From: Flavobacterium oreochromis | Lineage (GTDB): Bacteria; Bacteroidota; Bacteroidia; Flavobacteriales; Flavobacteriaceae | Assembly (NCBI RefSeq): GCF_019565455.1 | Contig: NZ_CP067377.1 | Location: 1,804,001 to 1,868,000 of the forward strand | Reading direction: 5' to 3' | DNA length: 64,000 nucleotides | Shown here: positions 19,977-30,756 of the stretch, piece by piece | Layout of the letters: every line of letters begins with the position of its first letter | Numbering within the stretch: position 1 is the first letter of the stretch | Notes under the pieces: model-generated | Databases searched by the model: none | Seen by the model: only the letters and a program-made list of their open reading frames with translations | Told to the model about the DNA's origin: nothing | Position numbers and translations under genes: made by a program

Positions 19977-20175
19977 ACAGTTGTATTTAATAAAGAGTTA
20001 ATACTATTTGTTTTTTAGTAACAATTAAGTAATGTCTTTTTGTGATATTTATAGATGTTTCAAAGGTAGTTTATAAAATTTAACATTCATAAAAAACGAT
20101 TATTTCTAACTATTGTTTGGGAAATTAAGAAATATTTAAGAAGTTTGCGGGATAACTAACTCAAATAAAATTAAT

Positions 20176-23163
20176 ATGAGATCAAAGTTCAAATGGATTT
20201 TTACGCTATTATTAGCGTTAACAATGCAGTTTTCTTTTGCTCAAGAGAAAACAATAACTGGGGTGGTTACTGACGCAAATGGTCCGCTACCAGGGGTAAA
20301 TGTTGTTGTAAAAGGTACGCAACGTGGGGTTTCATCCGGATTTGATGGTAAATATAGTATTAAAGCGAAAGAAGGTGAAACTTTAGTGTTCTCATTTATG
20401 GGAATGAGAGAAGTAGCTAAAGTGGTTGGAGCTTCTAATGTTATGAATACTGTTATGCAGAGTGATGCGAAACAAATAGGAGACGTAGTTATAGTAGGTT
20501 TTGCTAAGCAGGAAAAGAAAAAGATGATCCAGTCAGTAGCAACTGTAGGATCAGATAAGATTAAAGATGTTCCTGTAGCCTCTGTTCAAGATGTTCTTCA
20601 AGGTCAAACTTCTGGAGTGCAGGTTGTGTCTTCTTCTGGAGTAATTGGTTCTGCACCAGTTGTAAAAGTGAGAGGTGTTGCTTCTATCACAGCGGGTGCT
20701 AGACCTTTATATGTAGTTGATGGAGTGCCTTTAAATGATGTTAATTTAACATCTTCTCAAGGAGGTCAAGCTCTAAACCCAATTGCAGATATAAATCCTG
20801 CTGATATCGAGACAATGTCTGTTTTGAAAGATGCTGCTGCAACTTCTATTTATGGTTCTAGAGGTGCCAATGGGGTTATATTAATAACAACGAAAATGGG
20901 TAAAAAAGGACAAGATGCAAAAGTTATAGTAGGTTTCAATACATCATTTACAAATTATACAGATGCAATGAAAATGATGGATGCAAGTCAGTATAAAGAA
21001 TATAATTTTAAGTATCCTCAAGCATTGGTAAATACAGGTGTGTCAATAAATGATATAGGAGATAAAAATTTTGATTGGTTAAATGCTGTTTCAAGGACAG
21101 GAGTTTCAATGGGAACAGATGTTTCTCTATCTGGAGGGTCTGATAAAACGACTTATTTTATAGGAGGTAGTTATTCAAATCAATCAGGATTTATAATTGG
21201 GAATGGTATTGAAAAAGCAGCAGGAAGATTGAATGTATCAACAGAGGCTAATTCATGGTTAAAAGTGGGAATGAACTTAGGTATTACAAATTCGAGAATG
21301 GATCGTGTAGCATCTGAAAATTCTGTTAATGCACCATTTACTTCCGCATTTTTACAAGAACCTTATGTGAGTCCATATGATGATAATGGTAATTTTCAGC
21401 GTACAGGTTTTATTGCAAATGTAGTAGCAATTGAATCTTTGAATATAAATAATTTAATGAGTAATCGTGTAACAGGTAATGTGTTTGCTGATTTTAAATT
21501 GTTTAAGCCTTTAACTTATAGAGTTGAATTTGGTTTAGATCGTTCTTCGATTGAAGAATTCCGTCGTGAGAAGGATATTAATCAAGCTGGTGGTTCTGCA
21601 TCTGATTATCATGCAATTCAACAGAAGACGATTTTTACGAATACTTTAAATTATAATAAAAAAATTGCAGATAAAGTTAATTTAAACGCTTTATTAGGTT
21701 TTACAGCAGAAAATACAGAGGTTAGAGATATAACTGTTGCAGGTTCTGTTTTCGCATCGGATGATTTTATAAACGTAACTTCAGCAGTTGTAAAATCTAC
21801 AACTGATAATACTAATGCTCAATCTAGATTAAATGGCTATTTTTCTCGTTTAAATTTAGATTATGATTCAAAATATATATTTGAAGGATCATTTAGAAGA
21901 GATGGTTCTTCTCGTTTTGGTAGTAATAATAGATTTGGTAATTTCTGGTCTGTAGGTGCGGCTTGGAATGTTGCGAATGAAGATTTTTTAAAAGGAAGTA
22001 AGTATATTAGTGAATTGAAGTTAAAGGCAAATATTGGAGTTGCTGGTAATGATAGAATCGCAGATTATGGTTGGAGAGAGCGTGTTAATGGTGGAATTTA
22101 TCCTAATTATAACGAAACTTCTGGTCTTGCTTTTTATAGATTTCAAAATCCAGAATTGAGATGGGAAAAATCTAAATCAGTTGATTTTGGTTTGAATTTA
22201 GGTCTTTTTGAAGATAGAATAAAAGTTGGAGTTGATGTGTATAGAAAAGTTACTAGTGATTTATTATTGAATAAATTATTAAATGTGGCAGATAATGACG
22301 GTGTTAGAACTTATTTGACGAATGCAGGGAAAATGGAAAATAGAGGTTTAGATTTAGATTTAAGCGTTGATATTTTGAAAAATTCTGATTTAAAATGGAG
22401 TTCTAATGTGAATTTTAACTTTAATAGAAATAAAATTCTAGAATTAAATTCTGATGCTTCTGTTGATGCACAAGGTAACAAATTCATTGCGGGATCTACT
22501 TATCAAAGAGCAATTGAAGGTTACTCAGCAAATACATTTTATTTGGTTCCTTATTTAGGAATAAATAAAGATACTGGAAATGCTGAATGGTTGGATATTA
22601 ATGATAAACCAACTACAGTTTATTCAGCCTCAGATAGAAGAATAGTAGGAGATGCAAATCCTGATTTTACTGGAGGCTGGACAAATACTTTGAAATATAA
22701 GAATTTAGATTTATCTACACTAATTAATTATAGTTACGGGAATGATATTTTTGTTGATGGATTAAGATTTGTGGATAGAGCAACTTATAGTTATAATCAT
22801 AGAGAAATAGTTGGAAATGTTTGGCAAAAGTCAGGAGATGATGCTTATACACCAAATCCAAACTCTCCTACATTTAGAACTGTAAATAATGCGTCAACGA
22901 GACAATTAAAAGATGGATCTTTTGCTAGATTAAAGAATGTAACTTTAGGTTATAATTTTCCAATGGCTAAAATAGGAAAAAGCTTTATTTCATCTGTTAG
23001 AATTTATGCAACTGCGCAAAATTTATATACATTAAAGAGTAAAGAATTACAAGGTATTGATCCTGAGGTTTCTAATTCAATTAGTGCGGGAATACAAGGA
23101 GAGACATTTTTTACGGCTCCTCAAACTAAAACATTCTTATTTGGTACTCGTTTAACTTTTTAA
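20176..23163 (+). CDS. SusC/RagA-family TonB-linked outer membrane receptor
   Basis: This 995-residue protein has a signal peptide ending SFAQ, an N-terminal carboxypeptidase-like regulatory domain (TGVVTDANGPLPGVNVVVKG...FSFMGMRE, residues about 25-105), a TonB plug (VASVQDVLQGQTSGVQV...LYVVDGVPL...ATSIYGSRGANGVILITT) and a barrel ending TRLTF. It pairs with the SusD-like gene ten bases downstream; such pairs form a gated transporter for glycans, peptides or other large nutrients. No glycoside hydrolase or peptidase gene accompanies the pair, so the substrate is not predictable. It is one of the longest fully intact genes in the window. Confidence 0.95.
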   Translation: MRSKFKWIFTLLLALTMQFSFAQEKTITGVVTDANGPLPGVNVVVKGTQRGVSSGFDGKYSIKAKEGETLVFSFMGMREVAKVVGASNVMNTVMQSDAKQIGDVVIVGFAKQEKKKMIQSVATVGSDKIKDVPVASVQDVLQGQTSGVQVVSSSGVIGSAPVVKVRGVASITAGARPLYVVDGVPLNDVNLTSSQGGQALNPIADINPADIETMSVLKDAAATSIYGSRGANGVILITTKMGKKGQDAKVIVGFNTSFTNYTDAMKMMDASQYKEYNFKYPQALVNTGVSINDIGDKNFDWLNAVSRTGVSMGTDVSLSGGSDKTTYFIGGSYSNQSGFIIGNGIEKAAGRLNVSTEANSWLKVGMNLGITNSRMDRVASENSVNAPFTSAFLQEPYVSPYDDNGNFQRTGFIANVVAIESLNINNLMSNRVTGNVFADFKLFKPLTYRVEFGLDRSSIEEFRREKDINQAGGSASDYHAIQQKTIFTNTLNYNKKIADKVNLNALLGFTAENTEVRDITVAGSVFASDDFINVTSAVVKSTTDNTNAQSRLNGYFSRLNLDYDSKYIFEGSFRRDGSSRFGSNNRFGNFWSVGAAWNVANEDFLKGSKYISELKLKANIGVAGNDRIADYGWRERVNGGIYPNYNETSGLAFYRFQNPELRWEKSKSVDFGLNLGLFEDRIKVGVDVYRKVTSDLLLNKLLNVADNDGVRTYLTNAGKMENRGLDLDLSVDILKNSDLKWSSNVNFNFNRNKILELNSDASVDAQGNKFIAGSTYQRAIEGYSANTFYLVPYLGINKDTGNAEWLDINDKPTTVYSASDRRIVGDANPDFTGGWTNTLKYKNLDLSTLINYSYGNDIFVDGLRFVDRATYSYNHREIVGNVWQKSGDDAYTPNPNSPTFRTVNNASTRQLKDGSFARLKNVTLGYNFPMAKIGKSFISSVRIYATAQNLYTLKSKELQGIDPEVSNSISAGIQGETFFTAPQTKTFLFGTRLTF

Positions 23164-23173
23164 GATTTTATTT

Positions 23174-24592
23174 ATGAAAAATTTTTATATTTCAGCACTT
23201 TTTTTAAGTCTCATTTTTGGAGGATGTCAGACAGATCTTAATGTGAGCGCTCAAGATGAATCGTCACGTGATGTTGTATTTAACACAGGACTAGGTGTAA
23301 AATCGTTTACAACTGGTTTGTATGGTTTGGCACAGCAAGAAGGGGCTTTTGGAGGTGTGCCACAGTTGCTAGGAGAATGGCAATCAGATAATATCGGTTT
23401 TAGAGGTACATTTCCTACGTTAATTGAAATACGTGATTATACTACAATTTCCACAAATGGAAATATTGCTTCTATTTGGCAAGATCATTATGAAATAATT
23501 ACTCAAGCAAATACAATTATCAGTAGAGCTTATTCTACTCCTGATGTTGATTTCTCTAAGGAAGAACGTGATCAAGTTGTAGGAGAAGCAAAATTTATGA
23601 GAGCTTTGGCGTATTTTCAATTAAATTGCCTGTTCGCTCAACCAATTCAAACTGTAGGTTCAGGTGGATTATCAGTGCCTTTAGTTACTCAGTATGTGAA
23701 ATCTGTAGATGAAATAGGTTTGCGTAGTACAGCTAGAGCAACTATTGGTCAAATTTATAATCAAATTGAATTAGATTTACTTGATGCAATTAATAAGATT
23801 ACAAAATTTGATAGATCTAGAGCAAATATTGGAGCTGCTAAAGCATTGTTAGCTAGAGTTTATTTATATCAAAATAAATTTGATTTGGCTGCAAATTATG
23901 CTAATCAAGTAATAAATATGCCTGAGTTTACTTTTGCTAATGATTATTTGTTTTATGATAATAAAACGTCGTCAGAGCATATTTTTAACCTTGTTAGTTT
24001 AACAAATGATAGTCAGTCTGGTAGTAATGAAAATGGACCGTCAGTGAGTTTCTCTACTTTGACTAATTCTTCTACTCAAGGAGGAAGAGGAGATTGTCCT
24101 TTTTCTGCTAATTTAAATGCTACTTTTTCTGCTTCAAATGGAGATTTACGATATACTTTGAAAAGAGCTGATGAAATTAATTCAGCTAGATTTTTTACAA
24201 CAAAATATGACGATGGGAAAAATCAATCTTCAGATTTTTCTGTAATTCGTATTTCGGAAATGTATTTGATTAGAGCAGAAGCTAACTTGAGAGCTGGTAC
24301 AGCTGTTGGTGCCAATCCGATTGATGATGTAAATAAAATTAGAAGAAGAGCAAGAGTTGCCGACTTAACAGCACCTCTTACTTTGGATAATATTATTACT
24401 GAAAGACGTTTGGAATTTTGTTTTGAAGGTCATAGAAGGATGGATTTATTACGTAATGGAATACAATTAAGATCATCAGGTACCGTACCAGCACCAACTG
24501 AAACTATGCCTGGTAAACCAAAAGTTATATTACCTATACCTCAAAGAGAATTGGACTTAAATAAGAATTTGATTCAAAATTCAGGATATTAA
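23174..24592 (+). CDS. SusD/RagB-family nutrient-binding lipoprotein
   Basis: This 472-residue lipoprotein has a leader ending LIFGGC. TPR-like helical segments follow (WQDHYEIITQANTII, VVGEAKFMRALAYFQL, AAKALLARVYLYQNKFDLAANYA), then the SusD C-terminal block (ISEMYLIRAEANLRAG...INKIRRRAR type, ITERRLEFCFEGHRRMDLLRNG, ILPIPQRELDLN). SusD proteins cap the SusC barrel and bind the incoming substrate at the cell surface. It sits directly after the SusC gene and before a strong terminator, so the two make a two-gene operon. Confidence 0.95.
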   Translation: MKNFYISALFLSLIFGGCQTDLNVSAQDESSRDVVFNTGLGVKSFTTGLYGLAQQEGAFGGVPQLLGEWQSDNIGFRGTFPTLIEIRDYTTISTNGNIASIWQDHYEIITQANTIISRAYSTPDVDFSKEERDQVVGEAKFMRALAYFQLNCLFAQPIQTVGSGGLSVPLVTQYVKSVDEIGLRSTARATIGQIYNQIELDLLDAINKITKFDRSRANIGAAKALLARVYLYQNKFDLAANYANQVINMPEFTFANDYLFYDNKTSSEHIFNLVSLTNDSQSGSNENGPSVSFSTLTNSSTQGGRGDCPFSANLNATFSASNGDLRYTLKRADEINSARFFTTKYDDGKNQSSDFSVIRISEMYLIRAEANLRAGTAVGANPIDDVNKIRRRARVADLTAPLTLDNIITERRLEFCFEGHRRMDLLRNGIQLRSSGTVPAPTETMPGKPKVILPIPQRELDLNKNLIQNSGY

Positions 24593-24599
24593 TAGTAGA

Positions 24600-24622
24600 C
24601 CCTCGCTTAGCGAGGGTTTTTT
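24600..24622 (+). terminator. Intrinsic terminator of the susC-susD pair
   Basis: A GC-rich hairpin CCCTCGC-TTA-GCGAGGG (24600-24616) is followed by six T. It stands seven bases after the SusD-like stop and ends the SusC/SusD operon. Confidence 0.92.
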
Positions 24623-24666
24623 ATTTATATCCTTTTCCCTACTTTTGTACTTCATTAATTTATAAT

Positions 24667-26579
24667 ATGAAATACATTTTCTGTTTACTGTCTTTTTTTG
24701 TTTCTATTTTTCTTTATGCTCAAAAAACACCTTTGAGTCAATCAAAAGATAGCATTAAGTCCTTGCGACAAGCACCAAAAGAAAATCCTAAAGCACCACA
24801 TAATTGGTATAAAATTTACAATTTGAAAAAAGATACCACATTTGTTGATACCTCTCTTACTATAAAAAGTGATTATAAATTTAATTTGCTCAGAAAAGAC
24901 AATTTTGGATTGTTACCATTTGCTAATGATGGTTCTGTATATACTATTTTAGACTACAGTTATAATTATACTAAAGCTTTGCCTAATATTGGCTTTAATG
25001 CTAAGCAATTTAATTGTCTTAATTCAGAAGATATATTGTATTATAACGTTCCAACTCCTCTAACAGAATTATATTTTAAAACTGTTTTGGAGCAAGGACA
25101 AAACATAGATGCTTTTATAACCTTAAATACTTCAAAAAAACTTAATTTTTCATTAGCGTATAAAGGACTACGTTCATTAGGTAAATATCTAAATTCATTG
25201 ACAAGTACAGGTAATTTTAGATTTACTTCAAGCTATCAAACTAAAAATGAACGTTACGGATTTAATTTGCATTTTACAAGCCAAGATTTTACAAATCAAG
25301 AAAATGGTGGGATTTTAAATATCATTGATTTTACCTCTGGTGATCCTCAATTTAGCCAACGTTCAAGATTAGATGTCAAATTAAGAGATGCAAAATCTTT
25401 TTTTGAAGGAAAACGTTATTTTTTAGATCAATATTTTCGTTTAAATAGAAATCAAAAATTGAATAATGTACTATTAGAACATCAATTCAAATATGAAATT
25501 TTTAATTTCAGTTTTGAAAAATTGACTAGAACTGATTATTTCGGTTTGGGGTATGAAAATTCTAATTATTCAGATCTAACAAAATCATCTACATTTTATA
25601 ATAAAATTGGTGCAACTTTTTTTAATACCTCAATAGGAAAGTTTAATATATTTATTGAAGATAGTCGTTTTCGTTACGGATATAATCGTTTAGTAATCGA
25701 AAACCAACAAATAAAAGTACCTGCTCGAAATGATTTTTCAGTTCAAAATATTGGAGGTAAATATTTTTATCTAAAAGGGAAATTTCGAGGAGAAGCTCTT
25801 TTTCCAAGGCGATTTCAAAAAATACTAACTCTACTATTGATATTTTTGCAAAATATACAGTAGACAATAAAAATAGTTTTTCAGCTCAATACACTAATTT
25901 GAGTAAATTGCCAGATTTAACCTCTTCTCTGTATCAGAGTGATTTTGTAGCTTATAATTGGAAAAATTATTTTAATAATGAAAAAATTAATTCTTTTCGT
26001 TTAAATGCCCAAACACAATGGGGAACACTCGAATCCCAGTTTACAGTATTACATGATCATATTTATTTTAGCAATGATGATTTAACACAAAAAACATTAC
26101 TTACATCACCTAAGCAATACAAAGGGCCAATTAATTATTTTTCAGCTAAATTGCAAAAAGAATTAAAATTAGGAAAATGGGCACTAAATAATAGCATAGT
26201 CTATCAACAAGTAATTCAGGCGGAATCAATTTTAAATGTTCCAAAAATTTTAACTCGTAATACACTATATTTTTCTGACCATTATTTTAAAAAAGCTTTA
26301 TTTTTACAAACAGGTATTACTTTACAATACTTTACTAATTATTATGCCAACGGATATAATCCTTTAATTGGTAATTTTTATACTCAAACTGATACAACAA
26401 TAGGAAACCATCCTATTGTTGATTTTTTTGTTAACGCTAGAGTACGCCAAACAAGAATTTTCTTGAAAGCAGAACATTTGAATGCTGCCTTTATTAATAA
26501 TGATTTTTTTGCAGCACCTAGTCAGCCCTATAAAGACTTTCTTATTCGTTTTGGATTAGTATGGAATTTCTTTCAGTAA
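24667..26579 (+). CDS. Putative porin (one frameshift)
   Basis: A signal peptide (ending FLYAQ) is followed by about 600 residues of alternating aromatic beta-strands (FNFSFEKLTRTDYFGLGYENS, FNIFIEDSRFRYGYN) and a C-terminal Phe-rich strand (FGLVWNFFQ), as in the large putative porin family of Bacteroidota. The frame breaks in a T-run at 25798-25803; one extra T gives ALFSKAISKNTNSTIDIFAKYTVDNKNSF and continues to 26579. The corrected length is about 637 residues. The role is probably passive outer-membrane transport or structure; nothing more specific can be read. Confidence 0.75.
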
Positions 26580-26662
26580 TTTTAATGTTAAATTTTAAAC
26601 ATCAATTAATTAAGTTCTTTTTTGAATATTTTAGAAATTCTAATCTATATTCAGAATATTTA

Positions 26663-26670
26663 TACCTTTG
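26663..26670 (+). promoter_or_regulatory. Candidate -7 box for the cystathionine synthase-like gene
   Basis: TACCTTTG matches the Bacteroidota -7 consensus TAnnTTTG and lies 60 bases before the ATG at 26730. No clear TTG is seen at the usual -33 spacing, so the call is tentative. Confidence 0.35.
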
Positions 26671-26729
26671 TAAACCATTTAATAGGTATTTAGTTTAAAG
26701 ATAACAAGTATCACAATAAAAATCACAGT

Positions 26730-28091
26730 ATGCAATATGCAAAGAACATACTAGAAACCATTGGTAATACACCTCTAGTAAAGTTAAATAAAGTAACAGC
26801 TGAAATTGAAGCACTAGTTTTAGCAAAAGTAGAAACATTTAATCCAGGAAATTCTGTTAAAGACCGTATGGCAATTAAAATGATTGAAGATGCCGAAAAA
26901 GATGGTCGTTTAAAACCAGGAGGAACCATTATTGAAGGTACTTCCGGTAATACAGGAATGGGATTGGCTTTAGGTGCTATAATTAAAGGCTATAAACTAA
27001 TCTGTGTAATTTCAGATAAACAATCAAAAGAAAAATGTGATATACTAAGAGCAGTTGGAGCAAAAGTTGTAGTTTGCCCAACAGACGTAGAACCTACTGA
27101 TCCTCGTTCTTATTATTCCGTTTCCAAACGTTTAGCAGAAGAAACACCAAATGCTTGGTATGTTAATCAATATGATAATCCTAGTAACGCATTAGCGCAT
27201 TACGAGCAAACAGGGCCGGAAATTTGGAAACAAACAGAAGGTAAAATTACACACTTTGTTGTGGGCGTTGGTACAGGAGGAACCATATCAGGTGTAGCTA
27301 AATATCTAAAAGAGAAAAATCCTAATATAAAAATATGGGGAATAGATACATATGGGTCTGTATTTAAAAAATACCATGAAACAGGTATTTTTGATGAAAA
27401 CGAAATATATTCTTACATAACAGAAGGTATTGGCGAAGATATATTGCCTAAAAATGTTGATTTTTCTCTAATAGATGGTTTTACTAAAGTAACGGATAAA
27501 GATGCAGCAGTATACACTCGTAAAATTGCTTTAGAAGAAGGAATATTTGTAGGTAATTCAGCAGGAGCAGCTATTAAAGGATTATTACAGTTAAAAGATG
27601 AATTTAAGCCAGATGATGTAGTAGTTGTTTTATTTCATGATTCAGGAAGTCGTTATGTAGGTAAAATGTTCAATGATGATTGGATGCGAGAAAGAGGCTT
27701 TTTAGAAGAAGAATTAACAAAAGCAGAAGACTTAATAAAAGATCATATTGAAAAACCACTTGTAATCGTTCGTACAGAAGAGCTAGTTTCACATGCTATA
27801 GAAAGAATGCGTAAGTATAAAATTTCACAAATACCAGTTATTGATGTAAACGGATTCGTAGGATCTATTGATGAATCAGATCTTTTTCAAAGCTATATAT
27901 TAGATAAAAATACAGCTGATAGACCCATAAGAGAAGTTATGGGAGCGCCATTTCCAATTGTAGCCAAAGGAACCCCTATAGAAGAAGTTTCTAAACTAAT
28001 TACAAAAGATAATCAAGCCGTTTTAGTAGATTTAGGAGATGAAAAACATCATATCATTACAAAATATGATATTATCAATTCTATAAAATAA
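26730..28091 (+). CDS. Cystathionine beta-synthase-like PLP enzyme with CBS domains
   Basis: The 453-residue product has an N-terminal type II PLP domain (residues 1 to about 320) with the PLP lysine Lys44 in NPGNSVKDRMA, the substrate loop EGTSGNTGMG and the phosphate-binding GTGGT. A C-terminal CBS pair (about 335-453) follows (EKPLVIVRTEELVSHAIERM, KISQIPVIDVNGFVGSIDESDL). It should condense serine or O-acetylserine with homocysteine or sulfide; cystathionine beta-synthase and cysteine synthase activities cannot be told apart from sequence. The CBS pair suggests regulation by an adenosyl ligand. It is an isolated gene followed by a terminator. Confidence 0.9.
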   Translation: MQYAKNILETIGNTPLVKLNKVTAEIEALVLAKVETFNPGNSVKDRMAIKMIEDAEKDGRLKPGGTIIEGTSGNTGMGLALGAIIKGYKLICVISDKQSKEKCDILRAVGAKVVVCPTDVEPTDPRSYYSVSKRLAEETPNAWYVNQYDNPSNALAHYEQTGPEIWKQTEGKITHFVVGVGTGGTISGVAKYLKEKNPNIKIWGIDTYGSVFKKYHETGIFDENEIYSYITEGIGEDILPKNVDFSLIDGFTKVTDKDAAVYTRKIALEEGIFVGNSAGAAIKGLLQLKDEFKPDDVVVVLFHDSGSRYVGKMFNDDWMRERGFLEEELTKAEDLIKDHIEKPLVIVRTEELVSHAIERMRKYKISQIPVIDVNGFVGSIDESDLFQSYILDKNTADRPIREVMGAPFPIVAKGTPIEEVSKLITKDNQAVLVDLGDEKHHIITKYDIINSIK

Positions 28092-28151
28092 TAAAAAATA
28101 AATATTCTGTAACGTATATAAGTTACATCATTTTGTTTTTATGAAAAAAAG

Positions 28152-28192
28152 CCTAATAAATTCATTTGCAGTGAGTTTGTTAGGTTTTTTTT
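28152..28192 (+). terminator. Intrinsic terminator
   Basis: CCTAATAAATTCA (28152-28164) pairs with TGAGTTTGTTAGG (28172-28184) with two G-U pairs and a short loop, followed by eight T. It ends the cystathionine synthase-like gene. Confidence 0.85.
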
Positions 28193-28289
28193 GTAAATTT
28201 ATACCTAGATCAGATTATTTGTTGTATTATAAAACATGATGAAATAATCTCATTTTTTATACGCCTTATTAATATTATACGCCCTTATT

Positions 28290-29564
28290 ATGAAAGAAGA
28301 ATTTTTACATTATGTATGGAACAATAAAAAATTTTCTTTACAATGCTTAACAACAGCACAAGGAGAAAACCTTCAAATACTTCATTCAGGTTTTCAATTA
28401 AATCAATCAGGTCCAGATTTTTTTAATGTTCAACTCATTATTGATAATCAAAAATGGGCAGGAAATGTAGAAATACATTTAAAATCATCAGATTGGTATC
28501 ATCACAATCATCAACTCAATAGCCGGTATGATAATTGTATTTTACATGTAGTTTGGGAACATGATATTTCTGTTTTTAGAAAAGATAATACCGAAATTCC
28601 CGTTTTAGTACTTCAAGACTATGTTTCCAAAGAATTAGTTGACCAATATGAAAAATTAATAGTAAAAAAGAGATGGATCAATTGCCAAGAAAAATTAAAA
28701 GATATACCTGAATTTATTATCTCTAGTTGGATTCAACGTTTGTATTTTGAACGATTAGAGCAAAAAGATCAATATATTCAAGTATTGTTGAAGGATACAA
28801 AACATGATTGGGAAGCCGTTTTTTTTATCATTTTAGCTAAAAATTTCGGATTAAATATAAATGGAGATGCTTTTTTTAATCTGGCTCGAGCTATTCCCTT
28901 CTCTGTTCTTAGAAAAGAAAGTTTCGATGTCATGTATTTAGAAGCCTTATTTTTTGGAAGTGCGGGACTTCTACCATTAGAACCTCAAGAAAATTATGCA
29001 AAAGATTTAATAGACTTATATCATTATATTAAACTTAAATATTCATTAACATCAAACTATATACAACATTTTGAGTTTTTTAGATTAAGACCAGATAATT
29101 TTCCAACTATTCGTATTGCACAATTAGCAATGCTTTATCATATTCAAAAAAAACTTTTTAGTTTAATTATTCAAGCAACTACTATAGAAGAGTTTTATAA
29201 AATTTTTTTCAGTTGGAGTTTCCGAATATTGGGGATCTCATTATAATTTTGAAAAAAATCCAAGTATAAAGAAAAAAAACTATCCAAATCATTTATTGAA
29301 TTGTTAATTATCAATGCAATATTGCCAATACGATTTGCCTATGAAAAATATAATTATAACAGTCAAAATGATTTAAATTTAACTTTAGTAGAAAATCTTA
29401 AACCTGAAAAAAATGTAATAATAGAATATTTTAAATTTTATGGTTTAAAGCCAAAGGGCGCAATGGAAACTCAAGGTATGATTCAGCTTAAAAAGAATTA
29501 CTGTGATAATAAACGTTGTTTAGAATGTGCTATTGGGGTTCAGTTTTTGAAGTCTGAAAAATAA
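28290..29564 (+). CDS. DUF2851 family protein (two compensating frameshifts)
   Basis: The first 310 or so residues (EEFLHYVWNNKKF, GPDFFNVQLIIDNQKWAGNVEIHL, SDWYHHNHQLNSRYDNCILHVVW) are characteristic of the DUF2851 family of Bacteroidota, normally about 420-430 residues. The frame is lost in the T-run at about 29201-29208, where one T restores VGVSEYWGSHYNFEK. It returns to the original frame near the A-runs at 29247-29279, giving KLSKSFIELLIINAILPIRFAYEKY and a normal C-terminus with CLECAIG. No function is established for the family; it is cytoplasmic by the lack of a signal. Confidence 0.8.
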
Positions 29565-29611
29565 ATTGTAGATTTACTAAAGTATTTATATAAAAATTCT
29601 TCTATCATTCT

Positions 29612-29833
29612 ATGATATTAAAACTTAAATATTTTTTTGAACGACAAGGGTTTCATATCGCCTCACGATTAGCCGATCGTTTAGGTATGAGAGCGAATAG
29701 CGTTCGCTTGTTTTTTATTTATATATCATGTGTTACAGTAGGACTTTGGTTTGGAGTATACTTAACAATTGGTTTCATTATGAAATTAAAAGATTTAGTT
29801 AGAGCAAAAAGAACCTCCGTTTTTGATTTATAA
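29612..29833 (+). CDS. Small PspC-like membrane protein
   Basis: This 73-residue protein contains one clear hydrophobic segment (VRLFFIYISCVTVGLWFGVYLTIGFIM, about residues 31-58) preceded by the FHIASRLADRLGMRANSVR helix that resembles the PspC domain. Flavobacteria often encode this single-domain form. PspC proteins work in membrane-stress responses in other bacteria, but whether this short form does so is unknown. It lies two bases before the following helix-hairpin-helix gene, so the two are probably co-transcribed. Confidence 0.75.
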   Translation: MILKLKYFFERQGFHIASRLADRLGMRANSVRLFFIYISCVTVGLWFGVYLTIGFIMKLKDLVRAKRTSVFDL

Positions 29834-29835
29834 TT

Positions 29836-30731
29836 ATGTTTCAATCACTCAAATGTTATTTTGAATATACAAAAAATCAACGTATAGCATTATTATGTTT
29901 GATTATTTTGAGTGTATCGATCCATACAATATATACACTAGTTGATTTTTCTACAAATATAGAGTTGACAAAAGAAGAACAGAATTGGCTTGCTCAACAA
30001 ATAATAATAGATTCATTAAAGAAACAAACAAAACAAGATGAATATAGATTATATCCCTTTAATCCTAATTATATTACTGATTTTAAGGGTTATAAATTAG
30101 GTATGTCTGTAGAAGAAATCAATCGTTTACTCGCTTATAGGAAAAAAGGAAAATATGTAAATTCAGCAAAAGAGTTTCAGAGTATAACAAAAATATCAGA
30201 TTCATTACTAACCACAATGATCCCCTATTTTAAATTTCCTAATTGGCTCTCTAAAAATAAATATTCTAATAAATCCAAGTTTATAACTTTTAATAAATCT
30301 GATGAAGATTTCAAAAAAAGGATTCATGGGTGCAAAAAGATATTAATTTAGCAACTAAAGAAGATTTAATGAAAGTGTATGGTATAGGAGAAATTATTTC
30401 AGATCGTATACTCAAAAAAAGAGAAACTTTAGGAGGCTTTGTCTCTATGGAACAATTACAGGATGTTTGGGGATTATCTCCAGAAGTTATTATTGAATTG
30501 AACAGTAGATTTGCTTTGTTTAAAAACCCAGAAATATTAAAATTAAAAATAAATCAAGCTTCTATCAAAGAACTTTTAAGAATTCCTTATTTAAAATATC
30601 CTATAGCTCTTGAAATAATAGGGTATAGGAGTATGAATAATGGAATTCATTCCGTAGATGATTTGCTTAAAATAAAGGGTTTTCCAATTGATAAAGTAAA
30701 AATAATTACATTATATTTGGACTTTAAATAA
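29836..30731 (+). CDS. Helix-hairpin-helix (ComEA-like) membrane-anchored protein (one frameshift)
   Basis: An N-terminal membrane helix (IALLCLIILSVSIHTIYTLV, about residues 17-36) anchors the protein. Three HhH-like repeats follow (GYKLGMSVEEINRLLAYRKKGKYVNSAKEFQSI; INLATKEDLMKVYGIGEIISDRILKKRETLGGF; INQASIKELLRIPYLKYPIALEIIGYR). The frame is lost at the A-run at 30314-30320; one A restores KKKDSWVQKDINLATKED. The corrected length is about 298 residues. HhH domains bind DNA without sequence preference, and related ComEA proteins take part in DNA uptake. A competence role is possible but unproven here. Confidence 0.8.
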
Positions 30732-30756
30732 ATAGCAAGAAGAACAATACAACTTT

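Noticed and set aside
20176..24592. A full polysaccharide utilisation locus around the SusC/SusD pair.
   Set aside because: No glycoside hydrolase, lyase or sugar sensor is adjacent; the chitinase is about 4.5 kb away, beyond unrelated genes and terminators.
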